A stretch of DNA of 39,892 nt from Actinomycetes bacterium (GCA_029263035.1 JAJCYF010000057.1:1-39892), one strand, 5' to 3'; numbered from the stretch's first letter, positions 17,343-25,584 are shown. The notes: generated from the letters alone by a model not told the origin. Translations and numbers: made by a program.

Positions 17343-18440
17343 CTAACCGGCTGCCGGGATTTCGGCGACGGTGGAGTCGATGAACTCCTCCACCCGTTGC
17401 CGGGCGACGTCGTCCGAATACTGCTCCGGAGGGGACTTCATGAAGTAACTGCTCGGGCCGAGCAGGGGACCGCCGATGCCGGCGTCCTGGGCCAGCCTCA
17501 GGCACCGGACGGCGTCGATAACAATGCCGGCCGAGTTGGGTGAGTCCCAGACCTCAAGCTTCAGGTCGACGGAGATCGGCACGTCGCCGAACTCGCGGCC
17601 CTCGAGGCGGATGTGCGCCCACTTGCGGTCGTTCAGCCACGGAACGTGGTCGGAGGGCCCGATGTGGACATCCTCCGGCTGTAGTTCCCGGGCAAGCTGG
17701 GACTGCACCGACTGGGTCTTGGACTTCTTCTTCGATACCAGGCGCTCGCGCTCCAGCATGTTCATGAAGTCCATGTTCCCGCCAAAGTTGAGCTGGTAGG
17801 TGTGGTCGAGCTTTACGCCGCGGTCCTCGAAAAGGCGGGCGAGGACGCGGTGGATGATGGTGGCTCCCAACTGGCTTTTGATGTCGTCACCGATGATCGG
17901 CACGCCGGCAGCGGCAAAGCGCTGCGCCCACGCCGGGTCCGACGCCAGGAAGACCGGCATGCAGTTGACGAAACCCACGCCGGCCTCCAGCGCCGCTTCG
18001 GCGTAGAAGCGGGCGGCCTGCTCGCTTCCGACCGGCAGGTAGTTGACCAGCACCTGGGTGCCGGAATCCTTCAGCACCCTGACCACGTCGACCGGCTCCT
18101 CCGGGGATTCGGTGATCTTCTGGCTGTAGTAGTGGCCGAGCCCGTCCAGGGTGGGGCCCCGGGAGACCGTGACGTCCAGTTCCGGGACGTCGGCAAATCT
18201 GATGGTGTTGTTCGGCTCGGTGAAGAGGGCTTTGGAAAGGTCGGCCCCAACCTTCAGGGCATCCACGTCGAAGGCGCAGGAGAACTCGACGTCGGACACG
18301 TGGTACGGGCCGATATTCAGGTGCATGAGTCCGGGGAGTTCGTCGGCGGCGGTTGCTCCGCGGTAGAACTCGATGCCCTGGACCAAAGCGGAGGCGCAGT
18401 TGCCGGCCCCGACAATCCCCACACGGATCTTGCTTGTCAT
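17343..18440 (-). CDS. ino1: Inositol-3-phosphate synthase
   Basis: NAD-dependent enzyme that converts glucose 6-phosphate to 1L-myo-inositol 3-phosphate, the entry to phosphatidylinositol, mycothiol and related actinobacterial products. The N-terminal NAD motif GIVGAGNCASALVQGI, the catalytic-core segments QVLVNYLPVGSE, GDDIKSQLGATI and NFGGNMDFMNM, and the GIVIDAVRCLRLA helix are present. At 365 residues it is the short prokaryotic form. AAGGAG lies 8 nt before the ATG. The PadR gene is 29 bp upstream on the same strand, as in mycobacterial Rv0047c-ino1 (Rv0046c), so its operator probably controls both. Confidence 0.95.
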   Translation of the reverse strand: MTSKIRVGIVGAGNCASALVQGIEFYRGATAADELPGLMHLNIGPYHVSDVEFSCAFDVDALKVGADLSKALFTEPNNTIRFADVPELDVTVSRGPTLDGLGHYYSQKITESPEEPVDVVRVLKDSGTQVLVNYLPVGSEQAARFYAEAALEAGVGFVNCMPVFLASDPAWAQRFAAAGVPIIGDDIKSQLGATIIHRVLARLFEDRGVKLDHTYQLNFGGNMDFMNMLERERLVSKKKSKTQSVQSQLARELQPEDVHIGPSDHVPWLNDRKWAHIRLEGREFGDVPISVDLKLEVWDSPNSAGIVIDAVRCLRLAQDAGIGGPLLGPSSYFMKSPPEQYSDDVARQRVEEFIDSTVAEIPAAG

Positions 18441-18469
18441 CTGTATAGCTCCTTAAAAAAGCACATCGA

Positions 18470-19012
18470 TTAGTTGGCGGTTTTGCCCTTCAGGTTTGTG
18501 ATGTTGAGCTTTTCCTCAGCGATCAAGCGATCGATCCACTCGATGTCGGCCCGGGTGGTGTCCACCCGGTGCTCCATGAGGCGGTAGGTGTAGTCGTCAA
18601 TCTTTTCTTTGTAGGACCGCAGCTTCTCCTTCAGGTCGGCAACGGTTTCGGTCAGGTACGCCCGGCGGCGCTCCAGAAGATCGACGCGGTCGTTGCAGTC
18701 CATGTAACGAAAGAAGGCGAACCTGACGCCGAAGCGGGCGTCGTCGACCACGGGGGTGCGTTCGCACAGGCGGCTGGTGAACAGCTCTTCGCCCTGCTGA
18801 GTGATCCGGTAGATGTTCTTGCGGCGGGTCACTTCCTCCTTGGGGTAGTAACGCTCGACCATCCCGTTCTTCTCCAGGCGGCGCACCGAGGGATAGAGGC
18901 TCCCATAGGAAGCCTGCCAAAATTGACCGAGTTGGGCGGTCAGCTCCTTCTTGAGCTCGTACCCGTGCATCGCTCGGTCCTTCAGCAGGCCGAGAATTGC
19001 CATCTCAATCAT
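18470..19012 (-). CDS. PadR-family transcriptional regulator
   Basis: A 180-residue winged-helix repressor. The DNA-binding domain is at residues 1-85 (AILGLLKDRAMHGYELKKEL, then the recognition segment SYGSLYPSVRRLEKNGMVER). A helical, coiled-coil C-terminal domain (Vir_act_alpha_C type) follows from about 105 to 175. It heads an operon with ino1. Its promoter overlaps a perfect 21-bp palindrome, so it very likely represses itself and ino1. The ligand is unknown; inositol-related signals are a guess from context. Ribosome site GAGGAG lies 8 nt before the ATG. Confidence 0.92.
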   Translation of the reverse strand: MIEMAILGLLKDRAMHGYELKKELTAQLGQFWQASYGSLYPSVRRLEKNGMVERYYPKEEVTRRKNIYRITQQGEELFTSRLCERTPVVDDARFGVRFAFFRYMDCNDRVDLLERRRAYLTETVADLKEKLRSYKEKIDDYTYRLMEHRVDTTRADIEWIDRLIAEEKLNITNLKGKTAN

Positions 19013-19026
19013 GGATGTATCTCCTC

Positions 19027-19073
19027 GATATATCGGTCCGATATATCTAACCGCTATGTCGCAGGCGTGTCAA
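19027..19073 (-). promoter_or_regulatory. padR-ino1 promoter with PadR operator
   Basis: On the minus strand: -35 TTGACA (19068-19073), a 17-bp spacer and -10 TTAGAT (19045-19050). A perfect palindrome, GATATATCGG-T-CCGATATATC (19027-19047), overlaps the -10 end and covers the likely start site. This is the expected layout for autorepression by the PadR protein encoded 15 bp downstream. Confidence 0.8.
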
Positions 19074-19119
19074 CAGGCCGGGGACCCGGTCGCCATGCAG
19101 ATTTGTCACGCGGCTCGCG

Positions 19120-19125
19120 TACAAT
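19120..19125 (+). promoter_or_regulatory. -10 element, probable leaderless start of the DUF5318 gene
   Basis: TACAAT ends 9 nt before the ATG at 19135 and no ribosome site is present between them. This spacing puts the transcript start at or near the start codon, the usual arrangement for actinobacterial leaderless mRNAs. Confidence 0.45.
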
Positions 19126-19134
19126 TGCTGGACC

Positions 19135-19542
19135 ATGCAGGGCTTCGTCGACTACACAATTGCCAAGCGGTCCGTCCTCGAGGGACTCCGCCGGGGATCG
19201 CTCGACCGGATGGACGTTTGCGACGCCCACCCCGAGCTGATCCGGGTGGCCCGCAACATCGGCCTGGACATCGAGCGGCCCTGTCCCGTCTGCGCCTCCG
19301 GCACCTTGAAACAGGTGCGCTTTGTCTACGGGCAGGCGCTGGGACACCTCTCCGGGCGGGCCGTCTACCCGAAGGATTGGGAACTGGAGCTCAACGACAA
19401 GTACGACGAGTTCCGCTGCTATGCGGTGGAGGTGTGCGTCGACTGTCAGTGGAACCACCTGGCTGCCTGCTACCTGATGGGCAAGCGGTTCCAGCCCAAG
19501 CCCCGGCGCCGGACTCCCCGAAAGGCAACATCCCGGGATTAA
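19135..19542 (+). CDS. DUF5318 zinc-ribbon protein
   Basis: A 135-residue cytoplasmic protein with two cysteine pairs, CPVCASG near residue 50 and CVDC near residue 101, that can form a zinc ribbon. The sequence between them includes VYGQALGHLSGRAV. It matches DUF5318 (mycobacterial Rv0049), which lies in the same place between the padR-ino1 pair and the rpsF cluster. Function unknown. The C-terminus is very basic (KPRRRTPRKATSRD). It appears to be leaderless and divergent from padR. In mycobacteria the next gene is ponA1; here membrane proteins follow. Confidence 0.8.
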   Translation: MQGFVDYTIAKRSVLEGLRRGSLDRMDVCDAHPELIRVARNIGLDIERPCPVCASGTLKQVRFVYGQALGHLSGRAVYPKDWELELNDKYDEFRCYAVEVCVDCQWNHLAACYLMGKRFQPKPRRRTPRKATSRD

Positions 19543-19691
19543 ACCGCCCGACCAAGCCAAGTAGAGAGACGCCGCCCGAGTGCACTAAAGTACCGCCCAT
19601 CGGATTCTTACTCGCTCCCATCGCAACGTTCCTGCTCTTGCTGGTCTCTGCCTTCCTATCGCCGGAATGGCCCAACCGGGAGCAGTTGTTG

Positions 19692-20414
19692 ATGCACGCC
19701 CGGAATCGGGCATCGTTCGACACCCCGCAGGGCCGGGGAATTTTTGCCCTTATCCCGTTCGGCATATTCGTCGGCATCCCTGCCGCCCTGGGGCTTATCC
19801 CCGCCAACATAATGGTCCTCATCGGTTCGCTGGTGGCCTGCATGGTGGCCCGGGCCTACCTCTCCAACGCGCACGAGACCGGCCTGGGGGGCTGGACCCC
19901 CGCTCACGGCTGGTTTCTGGCCCTGACCTGGGCCATCCTGGCCCTGCCGCTGCACGTGAATAGCATGAACCTCATCGATGCCCTCGCCGCCCAGACGGCG
20001 CTTGGCCCGGCGCCGTTGGCCATCGGGCCTGCCGGTTCGGCGGCGATGTGGGTGGCGCTGATCGCCGGGCTGGCGGCAGCCTGCGGATGGTCGGAGGGGC
20101 AGCTGAAGCTGGCCCGGCCGGTGAGTGAGGCCAACGACGCTCTCGACACCTTCGCCCGCTGGGGCGAGAGCGCCCTGGCGGCCACCGCGGTCGCCGCCGT
20201 GGTCTGGGGACCGTCGTTGGGTGCTCTGGTAGCCGGACCGATAGACGGCAAGACCGTGGGAACCGCCGCCCTCTCCTACTTCGTGACGATGCTGGCGGTC
20301 GGGGCGGTTTCCTACTGCCGCAGATTCGTCGGGCACTCCGCCCAGTGGGCGTTCGCCGCCGGGTCCGGAATGATGGCGATGACGGCGATGCTGGTGGCGG
20401 CCTTTGTTCGCTGA
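19692..20414 (+). CDS. Unrecognised integral membrane protein
   Basis: I do not recognise the family. The chain has about six hydrophobic segments, including IPFGIFVGIPAALGLIPANIMVLIGSLVACMVA and GWFLALTWAILALPLHV. The start is uncertain. ATG 19692 follows GGGAG at 9 nt and is used here (240 residues). However, the frame is open upstream and would add another hydrophobic segment (FLLAPIATFLLLLVSAFL); only a TTG at 19638 or a CTG at 19632 could begin inside that segment. It lies between DUF5318 and a second unknown membrane protein 18 bp downstream, likely in one operon. Confidence 0.6.
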   Translation: MHARNRASFDTPQGRGIFALIPFGIFVGIPAALGLIPANIMVLIGSLVACMVARAYLSNAHETGLGGWTPAHGWFLALTWAILALPLHVNSMNLIDALAAQTALGPAPLAIGPAGSAAMWVALIAGLAAACGWSEGQLKLARPVSEANDALDTFARWGESALAATAVAAVVWGPSLGALVAGPIDGKTVGTAALSYFVTMLAVGAVSYCRRFVGHSAQWAFAAGSGMMAMTAMLVAAFVR

Positions 20415-20432
20415 TTTCGGGGGTTTTGCCCG

Positions 20433-21584
20433 ATGATGTTCCTGTTCCCGGTGGCGGCCGCCATCACATTCGGCGCCCTCTCCTGGGCGAATCTCAGGCG
20501 TTATGCGCCGTTCTGGGGACCGGCAGTACTGTTCTGGGCGCTGGCGATCGGCCGGGAGCCGTCGGTGATCTTTTTGATCCTGTTTCTGGTTCCCACCATT
20601 GTTCTGGGCGTTGCCGTCGCCCGCCACCGGCTGGCTCCGACGCCCTTTCTGCTTATGGCTCTCTCCGACATTGCGCTGGCCATCGCCTTTTCCATCTACC
20701 AATCCAAGACTGCACTTTGGACCCTGCCGGAGGTAGGAGGGTGGGGTTCGGGTGCCGGTCTGGCCGCCGGCGCCGCGATCCTGCGGCTGGGCGCCGCCGC
20801 CGACGTCGACGACCCCAAGGAGGGGGGACTGGTATCCGTGCCGTGGTGGCAGGGGGCAATGCTGGCCTACTGGGTGGGTGGACAGGGCGCTTCGGCCGCG
20901 GTCCTGGTGGTCGGCGGCATCCTTTTGTGGGGCGCGGCTGCCTACACCTCGCACTCCAACCTGTCGGCGCTTTCGCTGGCCGGAGGCGTCCTGGCCGTGG
21001 CCGCCGGCCTGGGAGGTGATCTGGCGGGGGTGATCGTGCTGGGGCTGGCGGGGACCGGCCTGGTGATGGGGGAGCGGGTGGTCTCGACCTGGATGGTTGC
21101 CATCCTTCCCTTGTCGCTGCTGACCCTGCTCACCCTTCCCGGCGGCCAGCTGATGGCCCTGGCCGCTCTGATCTTTCCCGGGGCCTGGGCCGCCATGTCG
21201 ACCCGGCTGAACACCGTCAAGCCGGCTGCCGAGGACGTTCCCTACCTGTCGTCGGCGGCAATGATGGTGGGAGTCGCCTACATTGCCGCGCTCGTTTCCC
21301 GGTTCGTGACCGGGCCGGGAGAGGTGGGCGAGGCCGGAATCCCGGTGGAGCTGATCAACGCGATCTGGCTGATTTATGGGGCAGGAATGGCGGCGATGGT
21401 GACCTTCTCCTTCGTCGGCAACCCGCAGGGCCTGAGTCTGGAGCCCCCGAGCGAGGGCCATTACTCCAAGTCGGAGCTGCTGCTTCCCAAGCTGCTCCCG
21501 CCGGTGGCGTGGTTCGGCTTCTTCGTGGCCGGCGTGGTCACCGCCCGGCTGTTGCTGGCCGGCTTCCGGACCGCCTTCCTCTAG
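20433..21584 (+). CDS. Unrecognised polytopic membrane protein
   Basis: A 383-residue, strongly hydrophobic protein with about ten predicted membrane segments and very short loops. Recognisable features are few: an internal acidic loop RLGAAADVDDPKEGG, and repeated Gly/Ala-rich helices. The length and density of helices vaguely recall antiporter-like subunits, but I see no diagnostic motif, so I make no functional call. It begins ATGATG 18 bp after the preceding membrane protein and ends 60 bp before the GT-C-like gene, so an operon is likely. It lies in the interval that holds ponA1 in mycobacteria. Confidence 0.7.
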   Translation: MMFLFPVAAAITFGALSWANLRRYAPFWGPAVLFWALAIGREPSVIFLILFLVPTIVLGVAVARHRLAPTPFLLMALSDIALAIAFSIYQSKTALWTLPEVGGWGSGAGLAAGAAILRLGAAADVDDPKEGGLVSVPWWQGAMLAYWVGGQGASAAVLVVGGILLWGAAAYTSHSNLSALSLAGGVLAVAAGLGGDLAGVIVLGLAGTGLVMGERVVSTWMVAILPLSLLTLLTLPGGQLMALAALIFPGAWAAMSTRLNTVKPAAEDVPYLSSAAMMVGVAYIAALVSRFVTGPGEVGEAGIPVELINAIWLIYGAGMAAMVTFSFVGNPQGLSLEPPSEGHYSKSELLLPKLLPPVAWFGFFVAGVVTARLLLAGFRTAFL

Positions 21585-21644
21585 GAGCCCCCGATTTCCC
21601 GAGGCCCCAACTCAGCGGCGGCCGAGGCCTCAGCCGGCCGTCAG

Positions 21645-23318
21645 GTGGAGCTGAGCCCTCCGGTCGGCCGGCGGCCGGTTGCGCTGCTGGTGCTTGCCGG
21701 TTGCGCCCTGGCGGTGGCAATGAATCCCTTGCTGGCCGCCAACCTCGACCGGCTTCCCGGAGATTCCGCCGACCGCATGTTCCAGGCCTGGCAGGTTGCG
21801 TGGAACGGATACGCCCTGCTTCACCAGCCCCTCGACCTGTTCGACTCGAACATCTACTGGCCCTTCGAGAACACGGTGGCCTTCTCCGACGCCCTGCTGG
21901 GCTTCACCCCGGCCGGCTTCATCGGGGCGGGAACCGAAGCCGCGCTCATCCGCTACAACCTGCTGTTCCTGTTCACCTATGCCTCGGCCTTCGTCGCGGC
22001 GGCGCTGCTGGCCCGGGAGCTGGGGGCCGGCTGGCCTGCGGCGGTGGTTGCCGGCGCGGCATTTGCGTTCGCGCCCTGGCGGCTGGCCCACCACAACCAT
22101 CTGCACGTGCTGGCGAGCGCACCGTTGGCGCTCAGCCTGTTCCTGCTGCTGCGTGGATATCGCAGACGGCGGCCCGGACTGGTCCTGTCCGGCTTCCTGG
22201 CGGCGACCTGGCAGGTGAGTCTGGGGTTCACCCTGGGACTCCAGGTCGCCTACCTGCTTGCGCTGCTCGGGGCGCTGTGGGGCGTCTACTGGTGGCGGAA
22301 ACGTCCGGAGGTGCCTCGCAGGGTCGTGGCCGCGACCGCAGCCGGGGCGCTGATCCTGGTGGCCTGGTCCGGGTTGCAGGCGTTTCCGTACCTGAAGGTG
22401 GTCGAGGAACATCCTCAGGTAAGACGGAGCGTTGACACCGTGAGGTTCTACTCTCCTCCGGCGGCAAGTTTTCTGACCGCCCCGCCCGAAAACCTGATCT
22501 GGGGCGATGCGACCGGCGCCCGGCGGGAGAGGATGGCATGGGCCCCCGAGATGGCGCTGTTTCCGGGGCTGACGATTGTGGCGCTTGCCCTGGCAGGCCT
22601 GGGGGCCTCCACCCTCTCCCGTCGCTGGCGGCTCGGTCTGGCGGCAGCAGTCGTTGGTTCGGCGGTTCTGGCCATGGGTTACTCGTTTTTGGGTGGAAGT
22701 CTCACCTATGGGTTGCTGCACAAGCTGCCCGGGTGGGCGTCGGTCCGCACCCCCGGCCGCCTGTTCACCGTCACCTCCCTCGCTCTGGCCTTGCTTGCCG
22801 GCGCCGGAGCCCACCGGCTGACGTCGGCGGCCGTTCGCAGGGCGGCCGGAACCGGCGGGCGGATCGCGGCGCTGGTGGTCCCGGCCCTGCTGACCGTCGC
22901 CCTGCTGGTGGAGGGATTCGGCTCGCCGGCCGGCGAGCTGGTTCGGCCTGAGCTGCGCCGGCTTCCTGACTCGGAGCCTCAAATGCATCTGCCCTCCGAA
23001 GACTTCGACGATGTCCGGTACCTGTTCTGGTCCATCGACGGGTTCCCCGAGATCGTCAACGGCTACTCCGGCTTCACCCCTGAGCTGCAGCTTTCCCTGC
23101 GGCAGGAGCTGGCGGGCTTTCCCGACGAGGCTACGGTTCAGCGCTTGAGCGACCTGGGAGTGCGTACGGTCGTCGTCCACAACGACCGTACCGGCGGGAC
23201 CCCGTGGGCCGGCGCGGATGACCGGCCCGTCGACGGGTTGCCGCTGGAGCGGTCGGAGCGGGGCCCCATGACGATCTATGAGCTGGAGCCGGGCGGCAAC
23301 CCGGGCGACGGCGGATGA
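21645..23318 (+). CDS. GT-C-like polytopic membrane protein (glycosyltransferase-like)
   Basis: A 557-residue membrane protein with about ten helices and a C-terminal external domain. The first external loop, with PGDSADRMFQAWQVAWNGYALL then LFDSNIYWPFE, is the layout of GT-C-fold lipid-linked sugar transferases and YfhO-like relatives, where acidic residues in that loop act in catalysis. A second signature is FAFAPWRLAHHNHLHVLAS. I infer an enzyme that transfers a sugar from a polyprenyl donor on the outer face of the membrane; the acceptor is unknown. Start GTG at 21645 has no clear ribosome site. It is coupled to the next gene by an ATGA overlap. Confidence 0.65.
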   Translation: MELSPPVGRRPVALLVLAGCALAVAMNPLLAANLDRLPGDSADRMFQAWQVAWNGYALLHQPLDLFDSNIYWPFENTVAFSDALLGFTPAGFIGAGTEAALIRYNLLFLFTYASAFVAAALLARELGAGWPAAVVAGAAFAFAPWRLAHHNHLHVLASAPLALSLFLLLRGYRRRRPGLVLSGFLAATWQVSLGFTLGLQVAYLLALLGALWGVYWWRKRPEVPRRVVAATAAGALILVAWSGLQAFPYLKVVEEHPQVRRSVDTVRFYSPPAASFLTAPPENLIWGDATGARRERMAWAPEMALFPGLTIVALALAGLGASTLSRRWRLGLAAAVVGSAVLAMGYSFLGGSLTYGLLHKLPGWASVRTPGRLFTVTSLALALLAGAGAHRLTSAAVRRAAGTGGRIAALVVPALLTVALLVEGFGSPAGELVRPELRRLPDSEPQMHLPSEDFDDVRYLFWSIDGFPEIVNGYSGFTPELQLSLRQELAGFPDEATVQRLSDLGVRTVVVHNDRTGGTPWAGADDRPVDGLPLERSERGPMTIYELEPGGNPGDGG

Positions 23319-24613
23319 GCCGGGCGCACCGGCGGCCGGCATCGCGCGGACTGGCCCTGGGCATGGCCGCGGCGGGAATAGTGGCCGCGTTTGCTCTCAA
23401 GTTCCAGTGTGTCGCCAACGGCTGGGGCGACGGCTACCAGTACACCCACCTGTGCTACAACGAGATCCAGGCGTTGTTCGGGGTACGCGGCATCCAGGAC
23501 GGCCTGCTTCCGTACCGGGATACCGCCTTCGAGTACCCGGTTCTGACCGGTATGTTCATGGACCTGGCGGGCAGGGTGCTGCGGGGGCTGGTCGCCATCG
23601 GCCTGGCGCCGCAGAACAACGACAGTAGCTATCTGGTGGTGTCGTCGGTGATGCTTGCTCCGTTCTCGGTTGGGGTGACCCTCCTGCTGAGGCCGCGGGT
23701 GAGCGCTTCCCGGCTGGCGCTGTGGGCGGTGGGAGCCCCCACGATCCTGTACACGTTCCACAACTGGGACATCCTCGCCGTGTTCGGTGCGGCCTGGGGC
23801 CTGGCCGCGTTCGAGCGGGACCGCCTGGGACTGGCCGGCGGCGCCCTGGCGGTGGGTGCCAGCGCCAAGCTGTACCCGGCCTTCCTGGCGCCGGGGATGG
23901 TCCTGGCCCGGTGGGCCCGGAAGGACCGGCTGGGGTCCGTGCGGATGATTGCCGGATTTCTGGCGGTGTATGCCGCGCTTAACGTGCCCTGGATCCTGAT
24001 CGCCAACGGGCCGCCGCAGGTCTCACCAGGGGCCTTTCCCGGGGTTGACCTGCGGGACCCGCAGGCCAACGGATGGCTGGGCGTCTGGCTTTTCCACGCC
24101 GAACGCAGCCCCGATATCTGGACCATCTGGTTCTGGTTGGGAGACCGTGCCGACGGGCTGTTCCTCAACCCCTGGTGGGGCGGTTCGTACCGCGGATTTG
24201 TGAGCATTACCAGCTTTGTTCTGTTCGCCCTCGCCACCGCCTACGCCCTGCTCCACGGCTGGAAGCGCCGCAACGAACCGCAGGGGTACCCGGTGGTAGG
24301 GGTGGGCCTGGCGATCGTCGCGGCCTTTCTCATCACCTCCAAGGTGTACTCACCGCAGTACGCCCTGTGGGCGGTGCCGATGCTGGTGATGCTGGACATC
24401 CGGGTCCGGTGGGTTGTGATCTACTTCGTCTCCGAGTTCGCCGTCCTGGTCGCCGGCTTCGGATGGTTCACCGTCTTTGACGATCCCGATCCGGGCTGGA
24501 GGGCCCTGCTCGAGGTGGTGGTGGTGGCGCGGGCAGCGGTGTTGTGCGTGCTCTACTGGCGGGCGACCCGTGCCGTGAGGCTGCTGCCGGAAGCGCCGGG
24601 GAGCGCGGTTTAG
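23315..24613 (+). CDS. GT87-like membrane glycosyltransferase
   Basis: A 432-residue polytopic protein with about ten helices. The first external loop contains DGLLPYRDTAFEYPVLTG, close to the Y-D-x-EYP pattern of GT87 polyprenyl-phosphate-mannose-dependent mannosyltransferases. Later motifs HNWDILAV, ASAKLYPAFL and SKVYSPQYALWAVP also fit that family. Position directly before rpsF matches mycobacterial Rv0051, a protein of the same type. The likely role is adding a sugar, probably mannose, to an envelope glycolipid or glycan. The ATG overlaps the previous stop as ATGA. Confidence 0.75.
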   Translation: MSRAHRRPASRGLALGMAAAGIVAAFALKFQCVANGWGDGYQYTHLCYNEIQALFGVRGIQDGLLPYRDTAFEYPVLTGMFMDLAGRVLRGLVAIGLAPQNNDSSYLVVSSVMLAPFSVGVTLLLRPRVSASRLALWAVGAPTILYTFHNWDILAVFGAAWGLAAFERDRLGLAGGALAVGASAKLYPAFLAPGMVLARWARKDRLGSVRMIAGFLAVYAALNVPWILIANGPPQVSPGAFPGVDLRDPQANGWLGVWLFHAERSPDIWTIWFWLGDRADGLFLNPWWGGSYRGFVSITSFVLFALATAYALLHGWKRRNEPQGYPVVGVGLAIVAAFLITSKVYSPQYALWAVPMLVMLDIRVRWVVIYFVSEFAVLVAGFGWFTVFDDPDPGWRALLEVVVVARAAVLCVLYWRATRAVRLLPEAPGSAV

Positions 24614-24622
24614 AGGTTCCGC

Positions 24623-24642
24623 AGAAATCGTTTGAGATTTCT
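24623..24642 (+). terminator. Weak hairpin after the GT87-like gene
   Basis: AGAAATC and GATTTCT form a 7-bp stem with a 6-nt loop just after the gene. There is no proper T tract (TTCCC follows), so termination is possible but weak. The remaining bases up to 24804 show no gene and no promoter that I trust. Confidence 0.3.
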
Positions 24643-24804
24643 TCCCGGCCTGGGCATTCGGGTAGCGACGTTGTCATACCCCCTGCCTATAGTTGCTTGC
24701 GATGGACGCTTCAACCAGGCACTGCTACGATTTCCAACAGACACTTGTAGTAACCCCTGCTCCCGATGCGCCGGCCTGTGTTGCCGGATTAGCGCCGAAG
24801 GGAG

Positions 24805-24831
24805 CCTTCCGGTTCGCCGGATGTCCGAAGG
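24805..24831 (+). promoter_or_regulatory. Possible S6:S18 autoregulatory leader of rpsF
   Basis: In the rpsF leader, CCTTC pairs with GAAGG, and inside it CGG-TTCG-CCG forms a second stem with a TTCG loop. The 3' side has a bulge (GATGTCC) whose end makes a CCG triplet. A CCG in a bulge between two stems is the hallmark of the S6:S18-binding leader motif in other bacteria. The structure overlaps the AAGGAG ribosome site, so S6:S18 binding could block translation. Hand-folded only. Confidence 0.4.
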
Positions 24832-24842
24832 AGTAATCCAAT

Positions 24843-25124
24843 ATGCGCAACTACGAGGCTGTGGTCATCGTCGACCCGAGGCTGGAAGAAGCCGATATTC
24901 AGCAGGCGGTCGATAAGCTAACCAAGGTCATACAGACCCGAGGTGAGATGGCCAAAATCGATCAGTGGGGCCGGCGTCGCCTGGCCTACGAGATCAACCA
25001 TCTCAAGGAAGGTCACTACTTCGTAGCCTCATTCCAGGCCGAAGCAGACCTCATCGCTGACCTCGACCGCACCATGAGAATCGGGGAGGAGTACATCCGG
25101 CACAAGATCGTCCGGATCCCCTAG
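24843..25124 (+). CDS. rpsF: 30S ribosomal protein S6
   Basis: A 93-residue S6 with the family opening MRNYEAVVIVDP and the core GRRRLAYEINHLKEGHYFV. S6 binds S18 in the platform of the small subunit. AAGGAG lies 9 nt before the ATG, inside the hairpin described for the leader. First gene of the rpsF-ssb-rpsR-rplI cluster, the standard bacterial order. Confidence 0.97.
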   Translation: MRNYEAVVIVDPRLEEADIQQAVDKLTKVIQTRGEMAKIDQWGRRRLAYEINHLKEGHYFVASFQAEADLIADLDRTMRIGEEYIRHKIVRIP

Positions 25125-25155
25125 ACCGAAGGGATTCCCCTTCAGGAGGTGTGCG

Positions 25156-25584
25156 GTGTCGAACAACGTGACGGTGGTCGGCAATCTGACCAGAGAGCCG
25201 GAACTCAGGTACACGCCCTCGGGTGCAGCAGTCGTCAAGTTCGGGATGGCGGTAAACCGCTCCTACAACAACCGAAACGGCGACAAGGTTGAGCAGACAG
25301 ACTTTTTTGATGTAACCGCATGGCGGGAGCTCGGCGAGAACGTGGCCGAGTCCCTGTCGGTGGGGAGCAGGGTGATCGTGACCGGCCGTCTTCAGCAGGA
25401 TCGTTGGGAGAACGACGGCGGCGAGAAGCGTTCGAAGATCTACATCGTGGCGGACGAGATCGGTCCCTCCCTGCGGTGGGCCACAGCATCCATAACGAAG
25501 ACCACCCGTGGAGGCCCCGGCGACTGGCAGCAGTCGCAGGGTGCCCCGGGCAACATTGACGAGGAGGTACCAACTGGGGCGTAG
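25156..25584 (+). CDS. ssb: Single-stranded DNA-binding protein
   Basis: OB-fold protein that coats single-stranded DNA during replication and repair. The core is intact: NNVTVVGNLTREPELRY at the start, then FGMAVNRSYNN, DFFDVTAWRELGENVAESL, GSRVIVTGRLQQDRW and YIVADEIGPSLRWATA. It is 142 residues, short for an actinobacterial SSB: the Gly-rich linker is nearly absent and the acidic tip is replaced by an ending IDEEVPTGA without the usual terminal Phe. Codons for that ending hold the ribosome site of rpsR. GTG start with AGGAGG 6 nt upstream. Confidence 0.96.
   Translation: MSNNVTVVGNLTREPELRYTPSGAAVVKFGMAVNRSYNNRNGDKVEQTDFFDVTAWRELGENVAESLSVGSRVIVTGRLQQDRWENDGGEKRSKIYIVADEIGPSLRWATASITKTTRGGPGDWQQSQGAPGNIDEEVPTGA
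25561..25567 (+). promoter_or_regulatory. rpsR ribosome-binding site inside ssb
   Basis: GAGGAGG is a near-perfect Shine-Dalgarno site lying in the last codons of ssb. Six nt further on is CTG (25574), in frame with rpsR. No ATG, GTG or TTG lies at a usable distance after it. Confidence 0.7.
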
